The notes beneath the pieces were generated by a model. It ran no database searches. It had not been told where the DNA came from and saw only the letters and a list, made by a program, of their open reading frames with translations. Of a DNA stretch of 14,095 bases, positions 6,995 to 14,095 are shown in pieces. Positions within the stretch are counted from its first letter, which is position 1; each line of letters opens with the position of its first letter. A program made the translations under genes and the position numbers. This DNA is from Verrucomicrobiota bacterium (lineage in GTDB: Bacteria; Verrucomicrobiota; Verrucomicrobiia; Verrucomicrobiales; DEV007), in the NCBI GenBank assembly GCA_027618625.1, contig JAQCER010000018.1, forward strand, positions 1-14,095, written 5' to 3'.

Positions 6995-7498
6995 ATGGCC
7001 CTCCGTCGCATCCTTGTTTCCCTGCTCATCCTGCTTGCTCTCGCTGGCGGTGGGGTCGCTCTCTTCTCTCACTGGCGCAAGCGCTTCCACAGTGAGGAGG
7101 GCACCGCCCCGTTTAAGATCACGAAGGTCGAAGTGAAACGAGACTTCGCCAATGCCGTGCTGACGCTCACGGTCGACTACGACAACCGCGCGGGCGACGC
7201 TGAGGTCACGACAGCCGCAACAACCGATGACCCGAACGGTGCCCGACTGGTAACAGCATCGGGAAAAGCGCCACCGTTGTTCTTCCTCCCGGGCGTCATC
7301 CCTCCGGTCATCAAAGCGGGCGAACAGGCCGAAGTCACCGTCATCTACTGGCTGGACCGCGATCACTTGCGCGATGCGTTGAAGTTTGAAAGCAAGGGCC
7401 AAAGCGTCGCAGTCAAGAATGCGTCGCCGTTCGACCTCAATGCCATCGAGAATCAGACCAGTGTCACTTTCACAGATCCCAACTGGAAACTGCCATGA
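6995..7498 (+). CDS. Membrane-anchored protein of unknown function upstream of coaX
   Basis: 167 residues from the ATG at 6995. A TTG at 6959 would add 12 residues but is a poorer start. The N-terminus is Arg-Arg followed by one hydrophobic segment (ILVSLLILLALAGGGVALF) and a basic HWRKR, giving an N-in anchor with the rest outside the cytoplasm. The remaining 140 residues alternate hydrophobic and polar positions as beta strands (ITKVEVKRDFANAVLTLTVD) and include the Pro-rich FFLPGVIPPVIKAGE, suggesting an immunoglobulin-like or similar sandwich domain; this is inference. I recognise no family. Its TGA overlaps the coaX ATG (ATGA), so the two are co-translated, but nothing indicates a shared pathway. 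Confidence 0.8.
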   Translation: MALRRILVSLLILLALAGGGVALFSHWRKRFHSEEGTAPFKITKVEVKRDFANAVLTLTVDYDNRAGDAEVTTAATTDDPNGARLVTASGKAPPLFFLPGVIPPVIKAGEQAEVTVIYWLDRDHLRDALKFESKGQSVAVKNASPFDLNAIENQTSVTFTDPNWKLP

Positions 7499-8259
7499 GC
7501 ACCGGCACACCCTTTCTCGTAGCCGATCTTTCGAATTCCTTTGTCAAACTCGCGCTGACAGATGGAGCGAGCATCATCAGTGAAAAACGCAAAGTGATCA
7601 CTGCCGGGCTTACTCTGGAAACGCTTGAACAAGTGGTGGGCGACTGGAAAGTCGGGCGAGCGGTGCTGGCATCGGTAGTCCCGGAAAAGGCACGCGTTTT
7701 TGCCGACTACTTTGGCCAGCGACTGCAAGTGATCGACCACACGTGGGATCTTGGAATCGGCATCGAATTTACCGATCCCTCGCGCATCGGTGGTGATCGC
7801 CTGGCAAACTCCACAGCGCTCGCAGAACTCTACGGTTACCCTGGAGTGGTGATCGATTTTGGCACCGCCGTCACTTTTGACATCATCGATGCCCGTAGCA
7901 GCTATATCGGCGGGGTCATCGCTCCAGGACTCGCGGCAATGACCGACTATCTGCACGAAAAAACGGCGCTGTTGCCGCGCATCGAGTTGCGCACGCCGGA
8001 AACCGTGATCTGCTACGCGTCAGAGGGAGCGATGCTGGCTGGCGCCTATTACGGCTATCAGGGACTGGTGCGCAGTATCCTTGCAGAAATCCGAGCAACG
8101 GTTTCCGTCGGCGAAACTGATGAGAATCGCCTGCGGGTGGTTGCCACCGGAGGTTACGCCGAACTGTTACTGCCAGGCATTCCCGAGATTGACGAAGTGA
8201 ACCCTAACATTACTCTGGAAGGGGTGCGCATCGCCGGGCGAAATCGAAACCCACACTGA
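7495..8259 (+). CDS. coaX: Type III pantothenate kinase (CoaX)
   Basis: 254 residues, normal for the family. CoaX phosphorylates pantothenate with ATP in the first step of coenzyme A synthesis, is cytoplasmic, and belongs to the ASKHA (acetate/sugar kinase, Hsp70, actin) fold. Motifs in order: the N-terminal phosphate loop DLSNSFVK (11-18), the pantothenate-binding GGDRLAN (99-105), the second phosphate loop DFGTAVTFD (121-129), GGVIAPGL (139-146) and ATGGYAELL near the C-terminus. The usual first loop is D-x-G-N-(T/S)-x-x-K; here the Gly is Ser13, while Asp11, Asn14, Ser15 and Lys18 are kept. In many genomes coaX sits beside birA. Here it lies between a membrane protein (4-base overlap) and a secreted propeller (12-base gap). 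Confidence 0.93.
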   Translation: MSTGTPFLVADLSNSFVKLALTDGASIISEKRKVITAGLTLETLEQVVGDWKVGRAVLASVVPEKARVFADYFGQRLQVIDHTWDLGIGIEFTDPSRIGGDRLANSTALAELYGYPGVVIDFGTAVTFDIIDARSSYIGGVIAPGLAAMTDYLHEKTALLPRIELRTPETVICYASEGAMLAGAYYGYQGLVRSILAEIRATVSVGETDENRLRVVATGGYAELLLPGIPEIDEVNPNITLEGVRIAGRNRNPH

Positions 8260-8271
8260 ACTTTTCATCCA

Positions 8272-9534
8272 ATGAAGCACCCGACCGTAACTCGACTCAG
8301 TTGGTTAGTATTCCTGTGCATCGCCAAAGCTTCCCTCACAGGAATCAGCTTTGCAGAATGGCCCCACTGGCGTGGCCCGTCGACGACAGGCGAATGGAAT
8401 CCAGCGTCTTTTCCTGGCAAGCTCGACGAAGACACTACAAAAATTCTTTGGAAGCAGCGCATCAACGGTGGCTACGCAGGTGTGACCGCGGCGAAGGGGC
8501 GGGTATTCACGATGGATTACTCGAAACAGCCGGAGGAAAAAGAGCGCATCTTCTGCCTGAACGCCGATACGGGTGACCTGCTTTGGGAACACTCGTATGA
8601 AGTTCGCTACGAAAGCCTCGACTATGGCAGCGGCCCGCGCGCGTCCGTGACCATCGATGGCGACCATGCCTATACTCTTGGAGCGGTCGGCCACGCGTTC
8701 TGCCTGGAGGTTTCGACTGGACGGGTCGTGTGGAGCATCGATACAGTAGCAACACTCCGCGCACAGATTCCCTCCTGGGGATTTGCGGCCTCGCCTGTCG
8801 TTTGGAAAGACCGTGTCATTCTTCACGTCGGCGCGCAACCTGGCGGCTGCTACATCGCTTTCGACAAGTCGACCGGAAAAGAAATCTGGCGTAGCAATGA
8901 TGATCCCGCCGGCTACTGCACGCCGCTGCTTGTCGAGCGCGAGGGCGTAGAGCAATTCATCTGCTGGACTCCCGAGCACATTCACGGGATCGCTCCTGAA
9001 GACGGCGCGGTTCGGTGGTCAATTCCTTACAAAGTGAAATACGGGGTCAGTATCGCCAGTCCGATTTTTGCCGAAGGTGTGGCACTGGTCAGCGGATACT
9101 GGCACGGAACGCGTGCAATCCAGCTCGATCAGAAACTCAGCGACGCAAAACTGCTCTGGTCGGATGAAGAGAACATCTGCGGTCTCATGTCGCAACCTCT
9201 CTACAAGGATGGGCACGTCTTTCTTTTAGACAAGGCAAATGGCCTCGTTTGCTTCGAACTTGCCACGGGCAAAGTCCTATGGAACGACACTCACCAGACC
9301 ACACCCGCAGACCGCAATCCACAGGCATCACTGGTCTGGGCTGACAAAGCGAAAGATCTCGTCTGCGCTCTCAATGCCGATGGTGAACTGGTCGTCGCGA
9401 CCTGCACTCCACAGGCCTTCACTGAACGGTCACGCATGCAACTGATCGGAAAGACCTGGGCGCATCCCGCATTTTCAGGAAACCGCATCTACGCCCGCAG
9501 CGATCGGGAAATCATCGCAGCCCAGCTGTGGTAG
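8272..9534 (+). CDS. Secreted PQQ-binding-like beta-propeller protein
   Basis: 420 residues. The N-terminus is a Sec-type signal peptide (positive start, hydrophobic WLVFLCIAKA) with likely cleavage after SFA (residue 28). The mature protein begins near WPHWRGP, the typical opening of planctomycete PQQ-like propellers. Repeated blade motifs of the form TG(D/R/K)xxW follow: LNADTGDLLW, LEVSTGRVVW, FDKSTGKEIW, FELATGKVLW. These are the pyrrolo-quinoline-quinone-type/BamB-like blades. No catalytic PQQ-dehydrogenase set was recognised, so a scaffold or binding role is as likely as an enzymatic one. It starts 12 bases after coaX without a good Shine-Dalgarno. Its TAG stop (9532-9534) is part of the GTAG that opens a hairpin repeat. 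Confidence 0.9.
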   Translation: MKHPTVTRLSWLVFLCIAKASLTGISFAEWPHWRGPSTTGEWNPASFPGKLDEDTTKILWKQRINGGYAGVTAAKGRVFTMDYSKQPEEKERIFCLNADTGDLLWEHSYEVRYESLDYGSGPRASVTIDGDHAYTLGAVGHAFCLEVSTGRVVWSIDTVATLRAQIPSWGFAASPVVWKDRVILHVGAQPGGCYIAFDKSTGKEIWRSNDDPAGYCTPLLVEREGVEQFICWTPEHIHGIAPEDGAVRWSIPYKVKYGVSIASPIFAEGVALVSGYWHGTRAIQLDQKLSDAKLLWSDEENICGLMSQPLYKDGHVFLLDKANGLVCFELATGKVLWNDTHQTTPADRNPQASLVWADKAKDLVCALNADGELVVATCTPQAFTERSRMQLIGKTWAHPAFSGNRIYARSDREIIAAQLW

Positions 9535-9555
9535 TGGTGGCTTTCAGCCGCCACC
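9531..9555. repeat. Palindromic hairpin, copy 2, holding both convergent stop codons
   Basis: GTAG at 9531-9534 opens a 9-bp stem (9534-9542 with 9546-9554, one G-T pair) around a TTC loop. The core GGCTTTCAGCC matches copy 1 at 3208-3230 while the arms differ yet still pair. The TAG stop of the + strand propeller gene is in the GTAG, and the TGA stop of the - strand esterase gene is the complement of TCA in the loop (9544-9546). There is no T-tract. Confidence 0.65.
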
Positions 9556-11292
9556 GCGTCCTTCAATCTGGTCCAGTCTGGTAACGCGAATGTTACGGAA
9601 CCTCACCCATCCGGCGTGCCCTTCCGCGCCATAGGTTTGCAAGGCGATTGTTCCGGAGGACACCCATTCTGGCGCGGGATCTGGATCGGTGTAGTCAACA
9701 ATCTTCTGGCCATTCAACCACGCTTCGGTGTGCGCACCCACAGCTCGGATGCGAAGACGGTTCCATTCCAGCGGTTTGCGGATCTGGTCGTGTTCGTCAC
9801 CTTTGTCGAGCCATCGATCAAGATAGAGGCCAGTGTATTCTTCCGCTGCCGCCCGGCCGATATTCATCTGATACCTGCCGCGGCTGCGATTCTCAGGATC
9901 GTATCGAAGGTAAACGCCACTATTGTATTTGCCGTGTTCATCGATCTTGAAATCGAGTGCGATCTCGAAGTCCTTGAACTTCTCCCGCGTCATCAGTAGC
10001 CCGCTGCGCATGGGATCGCCGTGCTGACCGCCAGCGATCTCACCATTCTCAATGGCCCATTGTGCGGAACCGGACGTTGTCCATCGATCCAGAGATGTGC
10101 CATCGAAAAGCGTTGTCATTTTCAACTTTGGCAGCGGAGTGTTTGGTTTGACCGCATTGTCAGGATACGTGCCATTGAAAACCATCATCGCTTCTTTGCT
10201 TTCGAAGACGATGAACGACTCGTCGACTTTGCCATCCGCTCCGAGAACCCGCGAGAGATCGAGCCCAAGGTGCTTGGCAAGAAACGGATAAGCCGCCATT
10301 CGTTTGGAAACACCATAGTCGTGTTGCTCCGACGGAAAATGCGCATTCTCCACTACCGCACCATCTCCGTACAAACCGTAAACATGTCGGAGGAATGGAA
10401 ACTCCACTTCTGGCGTGTTCACCGTCCAGTCACTGCCATTCGACATCAGCAGCTGTGGCCGCGGCGCGGCAAGGGCAGCGATTTCCACATTATTCGTCTT
10501 GTGATTGGCACTCCAGTGAATGGGCATGCCACTCTCACAGACGCAGCCGCCAAAGAAGTGCGCCGACACCTGGCAGACAGGCACCGAAACCGCAACGCGG
10601 TCGTCGATCGCCGACAGCACGAAGGTCTGAGTACCGCCGCCCGAGCATCCGGTCATGCCAATGCGCTTCGCATCGACGCCCGGCACAGTGAGCAAAAAAT
10701 CGAGCGCACGCATGCTATTCCACGTCTGCAAGCGAAGCAACTCGGGCGTATCCTTGTGCCCCCAACCGGCAGCCTCGGAATCGCCGTAGCCCATCATATC
10801 GTATTGAAAGACAGCCGCGCCCATTTTCGCAAGCACGGCGCAGCGGGCCTGACGCTCCTCGCTGAATCTCCCACCGTGCCCGTGAGGACAGAGGATCCCA
10901 GCGAGCGACCCATCGAAATCGGCCGGCCGATACAATGTTCCCGTAACGTAATAGCCCGGAGAACTCTCGATCGCCACATTCTCCGCCCGATACCCCGGAT
11001 ATGTGCGCGCTTTTACGAACCGGGTATTCAGCGGCGTGTGCTCGGGCAGGACTGTCAGGCCAACGCCCTCGAGAATCCCCTCTCGCACGATCGCTCGACG
11101 CTTCTCCCAGCTCGCCAGATCAGGAATAGCTTGCTGAAGACCCGCAAGTTCCTGCTTCGCAGCTTCCGGGGTGTGGGCGTGGCCGACGCGGAGCGATGGT
11201 ATAGGCACAGCGTCATCAGCTTTCAACCCGGAAAAAGGGCTCAGGACGAGTGTAAAAGGGAAGGCGAGCGCGATCAATCTGAGGAGCTTCAT
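9544..11292 (-). CDS. Secreted esterase (alpha/beta hydrolase) fused to DUF1080 / 3-keto-disaccharide hydrolase domain
   Basis: 582 residues from the ATG at 11292. The longer open frame (to 11559) lacks a signal-like start and overlaps the upstream gene. A Sec signal peptide is visible ([20 protein letters not shown]). Residues about 98-345 form an alpha/beta hydrolase of the acetyl-xylan-esterase-like type: PHGHGG, nucleophile elbow GCSGGG with Ser217, probable Asp288 (NGSDWT) and His324 (EQHDYG). Residues about 391-577 are DUF1080 ([37 protein letters not shown]), a jelly-roll family that includes 3-keto-glycoside-processing enzymes. The combination suggests de-esterification and cleavage of a polysaccharide or glycoside outside the cytoplasm. 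The gene is 52 bases downstream of the FG-GAP/ASPIC gene and may be co-transcribed. The last glycines (GRGGG) are encoded by the hairpin arm. Confidence 0.9.
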   Translation of the reverse strand: MKLLRLIALAFPFTLVLSPFSGLKADDAVPIPSLRVGHAHTPEAAKQELAGLQQAIPDLASWEKRRAIVREGILEGVGLTVLPEHTPLNTRFVKARTYPGYRAENVAIESSPGYYVTGTLYRPADFDGSLAGILCPHGHGGRFSEERQARCAVLAKMGAAVFQYDMMGYGDSEAAGWGHKDTPELLRLQTWNSMRALDFLLTVPGVDAKRIGMTGCSGGGTQTFVLSAIDDRVAVSVPVCQVSAHFFGGCVCESGMPIHWSANHKTNNVEIAALAAPRPQLLMSNGSDWTVNTPEVEFPFLRHVYGLYGDGAVVENAHFPSEQHDYGVSKRMAAYPFLAKHLGLDLSRVLGADGKVDESFIVFESKEAMMVFNGTYPDNAVKPNTPLPKLKMTTLFDGTSLDRWTTSGSAQWAIENGEIAGGQHGDPMRSGLLMTREKFKDFEIALDFKIDEHGKYNSGVYLRYDPENRSRGRYQMNIGRAAAEEYTGLYLDRWLDKGDEHDQIRKPLEWNRLRIRAVGAHTEAWLNGQKIVDYTDPDPAPEWVSSGTIALQTYGAEGHAGWVRFRNIRVTRLDQIEGRGGG

Positions 11293-11344
11293 AACAAGGA
11301 CTGAGTGGATCACGATCGAGCTATTTGTGTTGGATTGGAGCAGG
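11293..11344. other. Short intergenic gap between co-directional - strand genes
   Basis: Fifty-two bases between the stop of the FG-GAP/ASPIC gene and the ATG of the esterase fusion gene. No terminator hairpin with a T-tract, no clear promoter and no good Shine-Dalgarno before the ATG were found. Co-transcription of the two genes is plausible but unproven. Confidence 0.5.
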
Positions 11345-14095
11345 TTATTGGCTGATGGTAACGGCCGTTTTCCCCGCGGGCACTTCATGCGTTGACGTCG
11401 TGCCATCCGGCCAGCGGACGGTAAGTGTTCCACCTTTGCCGCCGGATGCTCCAAGCCCAAAGAGGAGTGAGGCCGGCGACTGGCTGAGGTATCCAGAGCC
11501 AGCGTGGAGTTCTGCTGTTTGGGCTGGAAGACCCTGCGCAGCAAAAGTGGCACGGGCACCGATGCCTGAACTGTTCCCGCGCTTGCCCTTGAGCGTCACC
11601 GCCAGATGCTTTGACTGGATCCGGTTGACGAATGACCAAGCTGGATTCGCATTGAGACCGAAGACGAAATCGATGACCTGATTGTTGTCGAAATCGACGG
11701 CGGCCAGTGACTTCGCGTCTGCCGGAACGACCAACCCGCTGATTGCTGGCCAGACGGGAGTGAAGGTGCCGTCGCCATTGCCATGCAGCAAAGCACTCAG
11801 GCCGCCGTCCATATTGCCCGTCTCATGCTGCGGCGAGAAAAAATTCTGGGCGATCAGGCAATCGAGATTCCCGTCGGAATCGAAGTCCGTAAGAACGACT
11901 CCGAAGCCAGGCGATGTCTGAGCAAAGCGAGGCAACGGTTGCACGGTGAACTTGCCCTTGCCATCGTTCAACAGCACCGAAGTCTGCAGGTAGTTGGCCT
12001 CAAACCGGGTTGCCTTCTCCAGTCGATCTTCCGTGTAGATGCTGCGCAAGTCGGCGAGGGCGAATTGGTTGAACGTCGGCAACTTCTGCCGGATCGCCGG
12101 CATCGCGTGACTTGAGCAACTGAGTCCACGCCGGGGATAACACACACTGCCCTCAAACTTTGCTTCGACGATGTGCTTGTTGCCCGTGCCGTCGAGATCG
12201 CCGTAATACAATAGCTCGGGTTTTTCGTCGGATGCCTTGTACTGCGTATTGACGCCCCAGTTGGTAGCCACGTAGTCGATGTCACCATCGTGGTCGATGT
12301 CGCCACCGGCAATGCCATTCCACCAGCCCCGGTAACGATCCAGTCCAGACGCGGTCGTCTGGTCAACGAGCCGCCCCGCTTCGTTCTGGAAAAACTTCAC
12401 GGATCCCCATTCGCACGTCACTAACAAGTCTACCCAGCCATCCCCGTCCGCATCCGACCAGATCGCGCCAGTAACCAGACCAACGCCAGAGAGCGCTGCA
12501 TCCGCGGCATCGGTGAACTTCAACCCACCCTTGTCTGCGTCATTTCTCAGCAGGGCGCTCGCTGGCGTCTCAGGCCACGCTCCAGGAATTACCCTTCCTC
12601 CGACAAAAACATCGAGATCACCGTCCCTGTCGTAGTCGGCTGCTACTGCACAACTGCCGCTGGAACGCAGATCCGGCAGGGCGGCGGAGCCATCGACAAA
12701 GTTTCCTTTCCCGTCATTGGCATACAGCCGATCCGCCAGCGACGCATCGCCCGGTTCACATTCGACACTGCCACTCACCACAAAGAGATCGAGGTCACCA
12801 TCGCCATCCGCGTCAAAGAACAGCGGCGCGAGATCCTCACGATCCGCATGGGCAGCGATCGCGGGAACCTGCTTCGCGGAAAAATTCCCCTTTCCATCGT
12901 TCAGGTGAATCTCACCGGCCTGCCCCTTTGGCGCGCTCAGGTAACAATCTTGATCACCATCACCATCCACGTCGCCCCATGCCATTCCGGGCCCCAGACT
13001 GGAGTGGCGCCAGGGCAGCAAGGGTTGCTTCCCATAGTCGTCGTGAAAAGTATCCTTGTGCCGGGTGGACTCCAGTCCCTTGGTGCGCACGAATGCCCAG
13101 TCCGGCTGTTTCCGTTGCAGCTTTTTCGCGGCGGCAACAGGTTCTGTGATCACATAATGGGATCCCGCCTTGAGATTCTGGAATCCCTGAATGTGACCGC
13201 TGGGCCACTCTACCTGCAGGGCCTCGATGACCGATTCCTTGCCAAGACCAAAGTGCAACTTCGGCTCATTGCTCGATAGAAACCCCGTCGCAGGAATCAA
13301 TTGCCGCACCAGACGGTTGCCGCCAGCGCTGATGACAACCTTGGCCCCGATTCCGTTCGTGTTCCCACCCGCTCCCTTCAGACTAACAGTAATGCCATTT
13401 CCCTCCGTCCCATCGTTGCGGTAAAGGAATACTTCCTCGTCTAAGTTCGCCACCACCAGGTCCAGGTCACCATCACCATCGAGATCACCGGTGGCACTGG
13501 AGTAACTCATCCCGTTATGGTCCAGTCCCCATTCTTTCCCGCTGGGCTCAAATTTCAGATCGCCCCTGTTGCGGAAGGCAAGGTTCGTCTCTTTGCGTGG
13601 TGGAAATTTCTCCCAATAATCCCAAGCCGTTTGCCCGACAAAGTCTTCGACCGATCGGGCATTGTCGGAATCATTGAAACTACGCGCCACACCATTCGAA
13701 AAAAAGACATCGGTGAGCAAGTCATTGTCGAAGTCTCCAAATTTCACCGCCCAGGTCCAATCGGTCGACGCCAGCCCAGCCATAAACGACGCCTCAAGAA
13801 AGCGCGGTGTGGCCGTGTTTACGTAAAGTGCATTCCGCATGAACTGCCGGGGCACCACAGTCATCATGAAGTCCTTGAACTTGTCCATCTCTCCCATCGT
13901 CGCTTTCGAAATGTAGTGCGTCGTCCCTGCCATGTCGGCGATCAGGAAATCGATCAATCCGTCATTATTAATGTCCGCAGCATCTGCCCCCATCGAGAAC
14001 CAGGACGTATGCGACAACGTATTTGCGATCACATCGGTGAATGTGCCGTCGCCATTGTTTTGATAGAGCTGGTCTGCATCGCGAAAATCATTGCC
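11345..14095 (-). CDS. CRTAC1-like FG-GAP/VCBS repeat protein with two ASPIC/UnbV domains, 5' end outside window
   Basis: The frame is open to the right edge. The first visible codons read [19 protein letters not shown], an FG-GAP signature, so the GTG at 14032 is internal and the true start is further right. 916 residues are visible. About eleven calcium-loop motifs of the D-x-D-x-D-G type recur ([55 protein letters not shown]), spaced as beta-propeller blades. Two ASPIC/UnbV domains are present: one internal at visible residues about 230-315 ([27 protein letters not shown]) and one at the C-terminus about 828-912 ([26 protein letters not shown]). Family members are extracellular or cell-surface binding proteins. 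The signal peptide, if any, lies outside the window. It precedes the esterase fusion gene on the same strand. Confidence 0.93.
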   Translation of the reverse strand, partial: GNDFRDADQLYQNNGDGTFTDVIANTLSHTSWFSMGADAADINNDGLIDFLIADMAGTTHYISKATMGEMDKFKDFMMTVVPRQFMRNALYVNTATPRFLEASFMAGLASTDWTWAVKFGDFDNDLLTDVFFSNGVARSFNDSDNARSVEDFVGQTAWDYWEKFPPRKETNLAFRNRGDLKFEPSGKEWGLDHNGMSYSSATGDLDGDGDLDLVVANLDEEVFLYRNDGTEGNGITVSLKGAGGNTNGIGAKVVISAGGNRLVRQLIPATGFLSSNEPKLHFGLGKESVIEALQVEWPSGHIQGFQNLKAGSHYVITEPVAAAKKLQRKQPDWAFVRTKGLESTRHKDTFHDDYGKQPLLPWRHSSLGPGMAWGDVDGDGDQDCYLSAPKGQAGEIHLNDGKGNFSAKQVPAIAAHADREDLAPLFFDADGDGDLDLFVVSGSVECEPGDASLADRLYANDGKGNFVDGSAALPDLRSSGSCAVAADYDRDGDLDVFVGGRVIPGAWPETPASALLRNDADKGGLKFTDAADAALSGVGLVTGAIWSDADGDGWVDLLVTCEWGSVKFFQNEAGRLVDQTTASGLDRYRGWWNGIAGGDIDHDGDIDYVATNWGVNTQYKASDEKPELLYYGDLDGTGNKHIVEAKFEGSVCYPRRGLSCSSHAMPAIRQKLPTFNQFALADLRSIYTEDRLEKATRFEANYLQTSVLLNDGKGKFTVQPLPRFAQTSPGFGVVLTDFDSDGNLDCLIAQNFFSPQHETGNMDGGLSALLHGNGDGTFTPVWPAISGLVVPADAKSLAAVDFDNNQVIDFVFGLNANPAWSFVNRIQSKHLAVTLKGKRGNSSGIGARATFAAQGLPAQTAELHAGSGYLSQSPASLLFGLGASGGKGGTLTVRWPDGTTSTHEVPAGKTAVTISQ

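Noticed and set aside
10021..11304. Long + strand open frame of 427 codons across the esterase gene
   Set aside because: It is antisense to the esterase-DUF1080 fusion, whose domains are unmistakable. Its translation is rich in Arg, His and Ile with no recognisable motif, as expected of a shadow frame in GC-rich DNA.
12930..12985. CACCATCACCATC-like triplet repeats on the + strand, resembling a His-tag or microsatellite
   Set aside because: They are the complement of Asp-Gly-Asp calcium-loop codons in the - strand FG-GAP protein and recur at each loop.
14030..14032. GTG as start of the FG-GAP/ASPIC protein
   Set aside because: Codons to its right continue an FG-GAP motif without a stop, so the gene extends beyond the window.

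Overview
The window looks like chromosome from the Planctomycetota/Verrucomicrobiota group. The evidence is the gene families present: a planctomycete-type cytochrome c protein with PSCyt1, PSCyt2 (DUF1549) and PSD1 (DUF1553) domains, a DUF1080 sugar-hydrolase domain fused to an esterase, a CRTAC1-like FG-GAP/ASPIC protein, a Tat-exported ADP-ribosylglycohydrolase and a secreted PQQ-type propeller. Shine-Dalgarno sequences are weak or absent at most starts. The sequence alone does not settle the genus or choose between the two phyla. No rRNA, tRNA, CRISPR array, integrase or insertion sequence was seen.

Layout, left to right. (1) 1-3185, + strand: a large multidomain cytochrome c protein whose 5' end lies outside the window. 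(2) 3312-6919, - strand: read from the right, an SDR oxidoreductase, a methylthioribose-kinase-like phosphotransferase and a Tat-exported ADP-ribosylglycohydrolase, separated by 2 and 4 bases and so almost certainly one operon. They are followed, beyond a gap holding two short tandem repeats, by an antibiotic-biosynthesis-monooxygenase-like small protein. (3) 6995-9534, + strand: a membrane-anchored protein of unknown function, type III pantothenate kinase (coaX, ATGA overlap) and a secreted PQQ-like propeller 12 bases later. (4) 9544-14095, - strand: a very large FG-GAP/ASPIC protein (5' end outside the window), followed by an esterase-DUF1080 fusion protein.

Functionally, the two flanks carry exported proteins typical of polymer degradation and surface or periplasmic redox chemistry in these phyla. 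The centre carries small-molecule and cofactor metabolism. The two places where + and - genes converge (near 3210 and 9540) each carry a hairpin with the same GTAG...GGCTT(T)CAGCC design. At the second one the hairpin contains the stop codons of both neighbouring genes.

The observations most worth following are that shared hairpin family, the SDR/kinase/ADP-ribosylglycohydrolase operon with its split between cytoplasm and exterior, the heptamer tandem repeat in front of the monooxygenase-like gene, and the double-ASPIC architecture. Nothing here clearly amounts to a complete new defence or mobile system. All gaps between genes are shorter than 130 bases.
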